Shown: positions 42,868 to 51,793 of the stretch, one piece after another | Layout of the letters: each line of letters opens with the position of its first letter | Numbering within the stretch: the stretch's first letter is position 1 | NCBI RefSeq assembly: GCF_001456025.1 | Contig: NZ_LMTZ01000096.1 | Span: 235,866 to 299,865 of the forward strand | Reading direction: 5' to 3' | Source: Mastigocoleus testarum BC008 | Lineage (GTDB): Bacteria; Cyanobacteriota; Cyanobacteriia; Cyanobacteriales; Nostocaceae | Length of the DNA stretch: 64,000 nucleotides | Program-made: the position numbers and the translations under genes | The notes under the pieces: generated by a model | The model's database searches: none | What the model saw: the letters and a program-made list of their open reading frames with translations, nothing else | What the model was told of the DNA's origin: nothing

Positions 42868-44718
42868 TTAAAATGGGCTGCTAATAATAGATAAATGGAA
42901 ACCATCTTCTTGCAAAGTATCTCTTTCTCTAGAAGTGGAAACTAAAGGAATACCCCAATCGAAACGAGCAACTAAATTATCTTGTAATTGTAAACGCAAT
43001 CCAACTCCAACAGAAGCCAAAGTATCTGGATCGGAATTAAAATTATTTTCATCCCGACCAGAACGATTCCAAACAGTACCAAAATCTACAAAAGGAGTTA
43101 ACTGTAATAGACTATTTTCTTTAGAGAAACGAGCAATGGGAACTCTCAATTCAGCAGAAGCAAAAACACCATTATCTTTGAGTAAAATATCCCGACCATA
43201 GCCACGAACGTTATCAACACCACCCAAACCAAATTGCTCAAAAGATACAAGTGGTCTATCTGCAAGCTGTACATCCCCCCTCAGCACTAACACCGTGTCG
43301 GGAGCTAACAAACGCGCCCATTGCATCTGTCCTCTCCAAGTATAAAAACGACCATCAGGAGAATTATCATTAATAGTTGAGTCGAACGCACCTAAACCTA
43401 TACTAAATTGAGAACGTAAAGCAAAAACTTGTTGGCGATCGCGAATGGACCAATCTTGAAAAAAACGTATTGCATTTACTCTTGTTCTTCCGTCTTCATC
43501 TGCTCCCAGGGAAAGGTCGCTCGCAGGAATCCCCTCACCTTCTAAAAAGTCCGAAGATATCTTGCTTTCCCGACGACTAAAGGTAAAACCCAAAGCAAAT
43601 TCTTCGTTGGGAGTTTCCCTTAGTGGTTGACGTAGAGTTAATTCGTAATAGCGAGAAGCTGATTCAATATCAAGCAAATTAAATGGTTTTTCAATAATAT
43701 TATTGTCAGAACTGCCATAACTTAATATCAAATTACCATTACGGGGATTTATAGGTAAGGCATAATTAAAACTGAAAGAATTACTACCATCAGTATTGGT
43801 GTAACTAGCAGTAATGTTGTCACCATAACCGAGCAGGTTACCTTCATTAACCTGGATTTGACGACTAAAGGTACCAACTCCTGGAGAACCATTATTATCC
43901 AAGCTAAAAGACGGACTAAAAGTTTTCGCTTCCTTAATTGTTACTTCTAATAAGTTTTCTCCCGGACGCGTTCCTGCACCTAATTCAGCAGAAATAGTTT
44001 CAATCAGAGGGTTAAGTTGAAGTAACTGTAAGCCTCGAAGAAGACGTTGATTATTTAGTGGTTGCTTCCCTGCAAGAGCTAAACGACTTCTGACATAACT
44101 GGACTTTAAACGACGATTTCCCCTGATTTTAATATCTTCCAGCTTGCCTTCCAATACCTGAATTATTAACTCCCCATTTTTCAGTGTTTGTGGAGGGATG
44201 AAAGCTCCAGATGTGATATATCCTTTATCTTTATATAATTTGGTAATTAATGAACTTGCTTGAAGTAATTCAGCAATTTTGATTTGACGGTTAACCAAAC
44301 CCTTTGTAATTGGCTCAAAATCTTGTTCTTTAAAAACAGTACTACCGATGACTTTGATTTTTTTTACTTTAAAAGTCCTATCGATTTTACCTGGTGAGGG
44401 AAACTGTTGTACTGGAGAATCGGAAGGGGGGATTAAATCTTCTGGGGGTGGTAGTGGTTCGGGTGCTTGTGGTTCTGGTAATCGTTGCTGTGAAGGTGGT
44501 TTGGGTACTACACGGTCTAATTGTTGAGGTCGATCAGGAATATTTTGTTGAACCCTAAGGTTTTGCTGAGTTTGAATATTTCCGATCGCAGGGTTTATTG
44601 TTTGTTTAACTGTTTGTGCTGAAACTGATTGAAATAATGTGAAACTCAGCATCAGGTAAGACTTAAAGGTCAAACAAAATTTATAAGTTTGTAATTTTAA
44701 TCTTAGTTTCGCTCTCAT
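42868..44718 (-). CDS. Two-partner secretion outer-membrane transporter (TpsB; ShlB/FhaC/HecB family)
   Basis: TpsB proteins are Omp85-type barrels that secrete large TpsA exoproteins. The 616-residue protein has a signal peptide (hydrophobic segment about 15-33 ending QSVSAQ), a Pro/Gln-rich region (about 60-105, with PPSQQRLPEPQAPEPLP-type composition), a POTRA domain (FKVKKIKVIGSTVFKEQDF), and a C-terminal barrel with VRGYGRD, the family's conserved L6 loop motif of VRGY-type. The protein ends with the terminal strand HLSIISSPF, with an aromatic last residue as expected for an outer-membrane barrel. No TpsA partner gene is in the window. Confidence 0.92.
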   Translation of the reverse strand: MRAKLRLKLQTYKFCLTFKSYLMLSFTLFQSVSAQTVKQTINPAIGNIQTQQNLRVQQNIPDRPQQLDRVVPKPPSQQRLPEPQAPEPLPPPEDLIPPSDSPVQQFPSPGKIDRTFKVKKIKVIGSTVFKEQDFEPITKGLVNRQIKIAELLQASSLITKLYKDKGYITSGAFIPPQTLKNGELIIQVLEGKLEDIKIRGNRRLKSSYVRSRLALAGKQPLNNQRLLRGLQLLQLNPLIETISAELGAGTRPGENLLEVTIKEAKTFSPSFSLDNNGSPGVGTFSRQIQVNEGNLLGYGDNITASYTNTDGSNSFSFNYALPINPRNGNLILSYGSSDNNIIEKPFNLLDIESASRYYELTLRQPLRETPNEEFALGFTFSRRESKISSDFLEGEGIPASDLSLGADEDGRTRVNAIRFFQDWSIRDRQQVFALRSQFSIGLGAFDSTINDNSPDGRFYTWRGQMQWARLLAPDTVLVLRGDVQLADRPLVSFEQFGLGGVDNVRGYGRDILLKDNGVFASAELRVPIARFSKENSLLQLTPFVDFGTVWNRSGRDENNFNSDPDTLASVGVGLRLQLQDNLVARFDWGIPLVSTSRERDTLQEDGFHLSIISSPF

Positions 44719-44981
44719 GGTACTAATAAATAAGAAATTATATAAAACAAGTTTTCGTTAATAAATCAAGTCAAGTATCTGACCCAAGAATGCAATCATT
44801 TTACGATGGCAAGAAAATTTTACGGGACTTCAAAAATAAATGATCCTACAGGAAACACTTCTAATTTATTGGTACAGCATTGAATATTTAATTGCTTGAT
44901 GTTTAGCAGTTAAAAACTTTCGATTAATTATGCAGCTAAAATGATAAATTTGGATTGGGGTGTATTTTAATAGCTTAAATA

Positions 44982-45365
44982 ATGAGAGCTTATTCAAAAA
45001 ATCTACGTCAAAATATCATAGATGCTTATAACAATAAAGAAGGTTCATATCGTCAATTAGCAAAACGTTTCTGTGTCAGTCTTAGTTTTATCCAAACGTT
45101 AATAGGACGCTATCAACATACTGGGAGAGTCGAGCCCCTACCTCATGCAGGGGGTAATCAACCAAAACTAAAAAGCGAACATTTAGAGGTTCTCAAGCAA
45201 TTAGTGCAAGAAAATAACGATGCTACACTGGATAAACTTTGTGAATTATTAAAGGCAAAAACACAGATTAAAGTTAGTAGAGCGACTATGGGTAGAGTTT
45301 TAAACCAACTTCATATTACTAGAAAAAGAAAGACTCCAAAAATTAATAAGGTGCTTCAAAATTAG
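44982..45365 (+). mobile_element. IS630-family transposase, N-terminal fragment
   Basis: The 127-residue product is the DNA-binding part of an IS630-type transposase: MRAYSKNLRQNIIDAY, a helix-turn-helix (RQLAKRFCVSLSFIQTL), and a second HTH block ending KVSRATMGRVLNQLHITRKRK. The catalytic DDE domain that should follow is missing, and the sequence after the stop is AT-rich without recognisable transposase homology. The element is therefore a truncated remnant. Ends or target duplications were not identified. Confidence 0.85.
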
Positions 45366-45575
45366 AAATTAATATCATTATTTTGATAATAGATATAAAC
45401 CAGATTTTATTTCATAATTTTTTTGGAAAAACTTGCTTGGTTGGCACTATTAATTAAAAATCTACAATCCATTTATTGTCAACTAAAAGCTCTGGTTTAT
45501 TCGCTAAAATTCACCGATAAATTACTAACAGCAAAGCATAGTAATTCGCTTCTAGCATCTGAATCATTAATTATC

Positions 45576-46292
45576 ATGTCCTCAACAGATTTTACCGAAA
45601 AGCTACAAAATTTGATGCTCTTAGTAGGTATAGATAGCTTTAAAGCTTTGGGAAAGACTTCTGGGGTTTCTGAAAGACAAATTCTACGAATTAGACGTGG
45701 GGAATTGCATCAAATGCGAGTGGAGGTTTTGTGGGCGCTTGCACAAGTTCTACAAATTTCCCTAAATGAATTGATCGCCACTTTTTCAACTCTAAATATT
45801 CCAGATTCTCGAACAATTTCTCAAACCAAAAATTCCAATAACCAACAGTTTGCTAACGAAAATACTAATACCCAAAGTTTAGAATTAGAATCATTACAGC
45901 AGGAAATAGCAACTTTAAAACAAGAATATTTAAGGGTGCAACAGCAGTTGAAAGAGCAAAAATACTCATTGCTTCAAGAATTTCAATTATCGAGTTTGCA
46001 ATCATTAGAATCTTTATTATTACAATTTCCCAGCGCAGCTCAAAAAGCTCGAGAAAATCCAAAACTAGCGGCAGTAAATTTGTTACCTTTGGTGCAGAAA
46101 CCGTTAGAAAAACTATTATCTGGATGGGGAATAGAAACAATTGCAGCAGTAGGAGCCGAAATTCCCTATAATCCCCAAGAACACCAACTGTTAGAAGGAA
46201 AAGTAGAACCGGGAGACACAGTAAAAGTTCGCTACATTGGTTATCGTCAAGCTGAAAAGTTACTTTATCGCGCCAAAGTAATTCCTTTGTGA
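45576..46292 (+). CDS. HTH-domain coiled-coil protein with GrpE-like C-terminus
   Basis: From ATG 45576 (MSSTDFTEKL) the protein has 238 residues. The N-terminal half holds an XRE-like helix-turn-helix (FKALGKTSGVSERQILRIRRG), the middle a Gln/Glu/Leu-rich coiled coil (about 95-150), and the C-terminus a domain with GWGIETIAAVGAEIPYNP followed by EPGDTVKVRYIGYRQAEKLLYRAKV. Proteins of this kind are annotated in cyanobacteria as GrpE-like nucleotide-exchange factors, but with an added DNA-binding module. The longer open frame from 45423 adds an implausible 51 residues. Function is not established. Confidence 0.8.
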   Translation: MSSTDFTEKLQNLMLLVGIDSFKALGKTSGVSERQILRIRRGELHQMRVEVLWALAQVLQISLNELIATFSTLNIPDSRTISQTKNSNNQQFANENTNTQSLELESLQQEIATLKQEYLRVQQQLKEQKYSLLQEFQLSSLQSLESLLLQFPSAAQKARENPKLAAVNLLPLVQKPLEKLLSGWGIETIAAVGAEIPYNPQEHQLLEGKVEPGDTVKVRYIGYRQAEKLLYRAKVIPL

Positions 46293-46445
46293 GGGTAATA
46301 GGTAATTGGTAATTGGTAATTGGTAATTGGTAATTGGTGATGGGAATGAGTTGTGGATAAACAGCACCTAATCCCCAGTCGCCAATACCCAATCCCTAAT
46401 ACCCAATCCCCAGTCGCCAATCCCCAATCCCCAATACCCAATCCC
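46293..46445. repeat. Mixed heptamer arrays between the HTH/GrpE-like gene and petL
   Basis: GGTAATT units (about 46294-46337) are followed by a different set, CCAATCC/CCAGTCG-like units (about 46370-46446). The second set resembles the degenerate array near 4012-4045. Spacer length is 200 bp, and only the last ~50 bp before petL are non-repetitive. Confidence 0.88.
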
Positions 46446-46492
46446 AAATTAATGCTTCAATAGTTGTAGTGAATAAATGTGGAGAAACGTAA

Positions 46493-46588
46493 ATGTTTGC
46501 AGTTGTGTCTTACATTGTCTTTCTAGGTCTGTTTATTGGAATCGCAGTTGGATTGCTTTTCGGTTTGCGTGCCATTAAGTTAATTTAG
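46493..46588 (+). CDS. petL: Cytochrome b6f complex subunit 6, PetL
   Basis: This gene encodes only 31 residues: a single membrane helix with the ending FGLRAIKLI. It matches the size and layout of cyanobacterial PetL, in which a helix is followed by a short basic tail ending I-K-x-[IL] or similar. GGAGAAA lies 7-13 bases upstream of the ATG, an excellent ribosome-binding site. PetL is a peripheral stabilising subunit of the b6f complex. The gene is monocistronic and converges on bioB. Confidence 0.88.
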   Translation: MFAVVSYIVFLGLFIGIAVGLLFGLRAIKLI

Positions 46589-46631
46589 TAATTTTTTGTC
46601 GAGTAAGAAACTCGAAAGTTTGTACAGAGAA

Positions 46632-46693
46632 ACGTAGCAGAGTCTGCAGCATCAGTGGATCCGCAGGTGACCTAGTCACAGCCTCTGCTACGT
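46632..46693. terminator. Inverted repeat between convergent petL and bioB
   Basis: ACGTAGCAGAG at 46632-46642 pairs with CTCTGCTACGT at 46683-46693, with a GC-rich interior that contains more small repeats (CTGCAG, GGATCCGCAGG, GGTGACC-like). It lies 43 bp after petL and 24 bp before the bioB stop. It may serve as a bidirectional terminator or represent a MITE-like repeat. Confidence 0.5.
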
Positions 46694-46716
46694 CTCCATA
46701 ATCAACTAGCAAAACC

Positions 46717-47730
46717 TCATCCGATCGCAGCAGTAGTTTCTTTAGACTTTACTTGTCTGTTAGCAGGTGGACGCATTTCTAAACCAAGTAGATTGAGCAT
46801 TTCTTTGTCCGCATCGTATCCAGGACAAGGAGTTGTAACGGTTAGCATATGTCCATCATCGCTAGAGAATATAGAATTTGCCCCAGCCATAAAACATAAA
46901 GCTTGCTCGACTTGAGATAACTTTGCTCTACCAGCACTCAAGCGAACATCGGAAGCAGGCATAATAATTCTTGCTGTTGCGATCGTGCGGATCATATCCC
47001 AAATAGGAACTTCTGGCTGATTTGCTAATGGTGTACCTTCAACTTGAGACAAAATGTTAACCGGTACTGACTCTGGATGGGGATGCAAGCTTGCTAAAGT
47101 GAACAGCATTGATACCCGATCATCAACACTTTCACCCAAACCTAAAATTCCTCCAGAACAAACTGTAACATCAGTCTGACGAACATTTTTGATGGTGTTT
47201 AGGCGGTCATCATAATTTCTGGTAGTGATAATAGTACTGTAATGTTCTCGTGAGGTATCCAGATTATGGTTGTAAGCGTATAATCCTGCAGCTTCAAGAC
47301 GCTTTGCTTGTGTATCTGTAAGCATACCCAAGGTACAACAGACTTCCAAGCCCATATCTGTTACCTCTGTAACCATATCTAGCACTCGGTCAAACTGGGA
47401 ATTATCCCGTACCTCTCGCCATGCAGCACCCATACACACACGACTGACACCTTTGGCTTTTGCTTGTTTGGCAATTCCCACAACAGTTTCTTTGTCGAGT
47501 AGTGGTTCTGGCTTTACCTCAGTCTGATAGCGTGAAGACTGAGCGCAATAACTACAATCCTCTGGACAAGCACCTGTTTTAATTGAAATCAGTTTGCAAA
47601 CTTGTATCTGCTTTGGGTTATGGTGTTGACGATGCACGCTAGCAGCTCTATAAATTAGCTCTAATAATGGCGTGTCATATATCTCCCGGATTTCTGTTTT
47701 TTGCCAATCGTAGCGTATTTCTACCGACAT
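46717..47730 (-). CDS. bioB: Biotin synthase
   Basis: BioB is the radical-SAM enzyme that inserts sulfur into dethiobiotin. The 337-residue protein has the radical-SAM cluster motif in GACPEDCSYCAQSSRY, the block CMGAAWREV, CSGGILGLGES and the final RLSAGRAKLS / FMAGANSIFSSDD signatures. I chose ATG 47730 because GGAAGGA lies 6-12 bases upstream; the open frame to 47760 has no such site. No other biotin gene is adjacent. Confidence 0.96.
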   Translation of the reverse strand: MSVEIRYDWQKTEIREIYDTPLLELIYRAASVHRQHHNPKQIQVCKLISIKTGACPEDCSYCAQSSRYQTEVKPEPLLDKETVVGIAKQAKAKGVSRVCMGAAWREVRDNSQFDRVLDMVTEVTDMGLEVCCTLGMLTDTQAKRLEAAGLYAYNHNLDTSREHYSTIITTRNYDDRLNTIKNVRQTDVTVCSGGILGLGESVDDRVSMLFTLASLHPHPESVPVNILSQVEGTPLANQPEVPIWDMIRTIATARIIMPASDVRLSAGRAKLSQVEQALCFMAGANSIFSSDDGHMLTVTTPCPGYDADKEMLNLLGLEMRPPANRQVKSKETTAAIG

Positions 47731-48180
47731 CTGATTCCTTCCCGTAAATTCATTTACCAATAGCTTAGTTGAGCAATTTCGGCACTGTTGACCGATATTA
47801 TGACTTCAAGGTATTGCTTGGAAATGTTTTTAATCTTGATCGCGATCGCTCACAATACATGTCAGGAATCAGCTTACCAAGATTTTAGCCAATTTACGAT
47901 TGAGCATATAAATAGTTAATGTTGCTGGTTACCAACCATTGTTTATTAGTTTCAGAATTAGGCACACTTTCCACTAATAAACAATTACCAATATGTATAG
48001 AAATATTGAAAAGGCTTAGAAGTTAGGTCTTGAAAATTTGATAATTTATTTTTCACCCAGGGAAACACCTTACATCTCTAGAAACTTCATCTGTTCAAAA
48101 ATCAAATGAAAAGGATTACCATATCAAGTCATTTCAACAGTTTAGCAATTACCAATAAAGTAGATAACAAAATTCATAAA
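47731..48180. other. Gene-free spacer upstream of bioB, ~450 bp
   Basis: The region is AT-rich, with HIP1-like GCGATCGC at about 47841. I recognised no gene, RNA or repeat array in it. The bioB promoter should lie at its left end. Confidence 0.45.
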
Positions 48181-48211
48181 TAAAAACTGTCTCACCTGGA
48201 TGAGACAGTTT
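48181..48211 (-). terminator. Rho-independent-type terminator for the PstS-like/histidine-kinase operon
   Basis: AAACTGTCTCA (48184-48194) and TGAGACAGTTT (48201-48211) make a perfect 11-bp stem with a 6-base loop. On the minus strand the stem is followed by TTTTTATTT, giving the U-run of an intrinsic terminator. It lies about 345 bp downstream of the kinase stop. The rest of the gap (48212-48556) is very AT-rich and shows nothing else. Confidence 0.78.
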
Positions 48212-48556
48212 GATTGCCCTGTAACATCTATGTTGCTACAAGTAAATAATTTTGCCATATCAATCTCAAAACATGAGTGTTGTAGATTACATTAGTTTTT
48301 ATTTTTCAATACAATATATAAATTTAATTTTAAGCAAGTATAGGATAATATATACACACACAAAAAATCTCTAATATATTTACTTTTTTGATTAGATATA
48401 ATCAATATTGAAATATTCAGATTTTCAGTTCAAATTTCCAGTGACATGCAGAATTAGAATATTATTAGCTAAGTTTTTATACTCACAATTATCAAGAAGA
48501 TAAATATATTTATATATAGTATTAGAAATGCCATTATGTTAGATTTTAGTTTAATA

Positions 48557-50566
48557 TCATTGATTGATGGGTATTTCAACTACAAATTCCGTACCCTTAC
48601 CTTCTTTTGAATAGCAATTGAGCTTACCGCTATGTTTATCTACAATTATCTGATAACTAATTGATAAACCTAAACCTGTCCCTTTACCAACTTCCTTTGT
48701 TGTAAAAAACGGATCGAATAATTTTGGCTTGATTTTATCTGAAATACCAGGTCCGTTATCAGTAATCCGAATCATAACCCATTCATCATTATTAACCTCA
48801 GTAGAAATTTTTATATAACTAGCATTAGCCTTAATTTCTTCTGGAGTTCTTTGTAAATTATATTCATCTAAAGCATCAATTGCATTAACAAAAAGGTTCA
48901 TAAATACTTGGTTGAGTTGTCCGGGATAACAATCAACTAAAGGTAAAGAAGAATACTCTTTAACTATTTTGATTTCTGGATGATCTGATTGTAATTTTAA
49001 GCGATTCTGTAAAATCATCAGAGTATTATCTATACCCTCATGAATATCAACCCGTTTAAATCCATCTTCGTCAAGGCGAGAGAAATTACGTAAAGATAAT
49101 ACAATCTTATGAATTCTTTCACTTCCAATTGCCATTGAGTTTAGAAGTTTCATAAAATCATTCCTAACATAATCAAGATCTATGGCTTGAATCTCATCCT
49201 GAATTTCTTGGTCAGGTTCGGGATAATGCTTTTGATAAAGTTCAATTAAATTCAGTAAATCTTTTGCATAGTTAATCGCTGGAACTATATTTCCATAAAC
49301 AAAGCTCACAGGATTGTTAATTTCATGGGCAATTCCTGCAATCATTTGTCCTAAACTAGACATTTTCTCGCCCTGGATCATTTGGGCTTGGGTACGCTGT
49401 AATTCCTGAAGAATATTTTTTAGCTCAGAATTTTTTTGTTTTAGTTCATAGGTTCTATTTTGAACGGTATTTTCTAGATTTTGATTGTATTCTTCTAATT
49501 TTTTATTGGCTTCTTTTTGTTTATCCAAGAGCAAAGATACTTGCTCTGCCATATAATTGAAACTCTTCGCTAAAATGGAAATTTCATCATTATCAGTAAT
49601 TTTGATTCTGGCACTAAAATCACCACCAGCTAATTTTTGAGTAGCATTATTTAAATAGATAATTCTACGAGTAACTAAATTTGTCAGCTTTGTGACAGTA
49701 ATACTAAATATAGTAGTTCCAATAACAGAAAATATGATGATATAAATCCACAACTGCTGCTGATTTTCTCTTAAAGGAGTAACAGAATTCAATAGTACTA
49801 TTTTGGCCTTATTACCATTTAAACCTATTACATTGATAGATTTGGCAATAAATTCTTTATTCCCAATATTAACTAATATCGGTCGTGATTTTATGGGTGG
49901 TAGTTGCCAATTATTTTCTTTTGCTATTTCTAATGTTGAAGCAGTGACTTTTTGATCGTGTAAAATAACTAAATGTGGTTGTGTTTGCGCCCTAATTTCT
50001 GCTAATATTTTATCATTGATAGTCTTGCCAATTATTACTCCACCAAGAATTTCTTCTCTAGATTTAACTGAAGTTAAAGCAACCAATACAGAATGTTTAT
50101 TTTTGCTAACAGTAACCACGTCAAAAATATCCATTCCAATACTGGCAGCTTCATCAAGAAATTGATTATTTAATTTTGCTTGTTTAATTTCTCCTTGGCG
50201 AACATATGCAAGGACTACACCATTTTTATCTATAATTTTAATTAAATCTAGTTGTAATGATTCTTTTAGAGGCAATAAGTAGCGAGTTAAAGCTAATTTG
50301 TCACCCTTATTAACTAACTGTGAAACTTCCGTTGACTCTGCTATCCACCTTGCTTTTAGAAATAATAATTGCTTTCGTCTCTCAAAAGATTCTAATACCG
50401 TTGAAGATACTTCTTCTGTTTCCGAACGCAATTTACTTTCGAGGTTATAACTGAAAAAATACCCAAAAGTAATTGTTGCTAATGCCCAAATAATGATAAG
50501 AACTGATAATAAGGGTAAAATTATTTTAATTTTTAAAGGCAGTTTGGAATACTTACCCAAAAGCAT
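48557..50566 (-). CDS. Membrane sensor histidine kinase (Cache-like sensor, HAMP, HisKA, HATPase)
   Basis: The 669-residue kinase has an N-terminal membrane helix (about 14-36), a ~230-residue extracytoplasmic sensor resembling double-Cache domains, a second helix (about 272-294), a HAMP domain ending near 350, a coiled coil, HisKA with GQMIAGIAHEINNPVSF, and HATPase with NLFVNAIDALDE, ITDNGPGISDK and VGKGTGLGLSISYQI. It starts 3 bp after the stop of the PstS-like gene, so both are cotranscribed. The kinase core is paralogous to the disrupted kinase at 41908-42765. Confidence 0.93.
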   Translation of the reverse strand: MLLGKYSKLPLKIKIILPLLSVLIIIWALATITFGYFFSYNLESKLRSETEEVSSTVLESFERRKQLLFLKARWIAESTEVSQLVNKGDKLALTRYLLPLKESLQLDLIKIIDKNGVVLAYVRQGEIKQAKLNNQFLDEAASIGMDIFDVVTVSKNKHSVLVALTSVKSREEILGGVIIGKTINDKILAEIRAQTQPHLVILHDQKVTASTLEIAKENNWQLPPIKSRPILVNIGNKEFIAKSINVIGLNGNKAKIVLLNSVTPLRENQQQLWIYIIIFSVIGTTIFSITVTKLTNLVTRRIIYLNNATQKLAGGDFSARIKITDNDEISILAKSFNYMAEQVSLLLDKQKEANKKLEEYNQNLENTVQNRTYELKQKNSELKNILQELQRTQAQMIQGEKMSSLGQMIAGIAHEINNPVSFVYGNIVPAINYAKDLLNLIELYQKHYPEPDQEIQDEIQAIDLDYVRNDFMKLLNSMAIGSERIHKIVLSLRNFSRLDEDGFKRVDIHEGIDNTLMILQNRLKLQSDHPEIKIVKEYSSLPLVDCYPGQLNQVFMNLFVNAIDALDEYNLQRTPEEIKANASYIKISTEVNNDEWVMIRITDNGPGISDKIKPKLFDPFFTTKEVGKGTGLGLSISYQIIVDKHSGKLNCYSKEGKGTEFVVEIPINQ

Positions 50567-50569
50567 TGA

Positions 50570-51427
50570 TTATGATTCCTCTAGAGATGGGACAAAACCA
50601 GAACGGCGTAAAACTTCTTGACCCTGCTCGCTAAAGATGAAATCTACAAAACCCTGAGTTTTAGGAGTAGGTTTTTTACTATAAACTATTCCTAACTTAC
50701 GCACCATTTTGTATTTACCTGCCAGTACATTTTGAGTTGTAGCTTCAATATTATTCAGACTGAGGCGTTTTACTGACAATTTATTTGATAAGGCATAAGC
50801 TAAGGAAAAAGTACCGATGCTGTACGGAGTATTATTTAATGCGTTGACTAATTCTGGTTCGTGACGCATAATTACTGCCTCAGGTGCATTTTGAAGTTCT
50901 TTACCCAAGTAGTATTCCCGTAAAAGTCTTTTACCAGACTCGTCTTCAGGGCGGTCTAAAACCACTATTTTCCCTTTACTTCCTCCTAAATCCTGCCATT
51001 TAGTTACTCTTCCGCTATATATTGCTTTGAGTTGAGAAGTTTGTAAATTCCTGACTCCCTCAACGCTAGGGTGAATACCAACAACCAAAGCATCTTGAAC
51101 GAATTCTCGGTATACAACAGAAGTATCATCTTCCTCAGGTTTCAGGGTGCGACTAACTGTACCAATATCTACAAACCCCTTTTTGACACCAGCAATACCG
51201 CTGGAAGATTGACTTTTAGGTAAAAAGGTAAGTTTTACATTACCAGTTTTGTTTTCATAAGCTGTGGCTAAGATTTTTGCTGCTTGATAAGTGCTACTCG
51301 AACCAACAATTTTTATTTCCTGTTGGGCTTGAACTTCAGATTTAGTAATATTCCCAGAAGAACAGCTATTAGTTCCAAATAAGCTGATTATTCCCAATGT
51401 AATACTAAGTAAAATATTGTTTTTCAT
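50570..51427 (-). CDS. PstS-like phosphate-type substrate-binding protein
   Basis: The 285-residue protein has a lipoprotein-like signal (hydrophobic segment about 5-17, then SCSSGN) and a PstS/PBP-like domain: IKIVGSSSTYQAAKILA, GFVDIGTVSRTLKPEE, YSGRVTKWQDLGGSKG and a later YSIGTFSLAYAL. Canonical PstS proteins are longer (~320-380 residues) and accompany pstCAB transporters; here none is present. Instead a histidine kinase gene follows 3 bp downstream. It likely serves as the ligand-binding component of a sensor system; phosphate-like ligand is inferred from homology only. Confidence 0.9.
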   Translation of the reverse strand: MKNNILLSITLGIISLFGTNSCSSGNITKSEVQAQQEIKIVGSSSTYQAAKILATAYENKTGNVKLTFLPKSQSSSGIAGVKKGFVDIGTVSRTLKPEEDDTSVVYREFVQDALVVGIHPSVEGVRNLQTSQLKAIYSGRVTKWQDLGGSKGKIVVLDRPEDESGKRLLREYYLGKELQNAPEAVIMRHEPELVNALNNTPYSIGTFSLAYALSNKLSVKRLSLNNIEATTQNVLAGKYKMVRKLGIVYSKKPTPKTQGFVDFIFSEQGQEVLRRSGFVPSLEES

Positions 51428-51793
51428 TAAAAAATTTGAATAATAAAATTATTTTTGAAAAATATTTCCGAAACAATAGAGTATTATTTTTACTCGTCAT
51501 CTGATTGTATATTATTACTCTTAAGGTAGGTAGCAAAACACCAGTAAATATCAGGGTATTTTGAGATTGTTCTCATCTTTTTGAGTTTAATTTTTAACTA
51601 TAAAAACACTCTGTAAGAAAGAACGATTTCCTTAGTAAAGAAAGTCTTCGCTCAATTGAACGCCTCTCATATCCCAAAATACATGAGTTTTGTTTATATT
51701 AAAAGTAAAAAAACGATCAAAACTTTAATTAAGTAACAAAACAATCGCGACTGAGGAAAGAATCATTCCTGAGGGAAGCAATAAAATGACTCA
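51428..51793. other. Gene-free AT-rich spacer, 366 bp
   Basis: The region separates mutL from the PstS-like gene, both read leftward. It is AT-rich and holds only very short frames. No repeat array or hairpin of note was seen. Confidence 0.45.

Noticed and set aside
45423..45575. 51-residue N-terminal extension of the HTH/GrpE-like protein
   Set aside because: No ribosome-binding site; the conserved part begins at MSSTDF.
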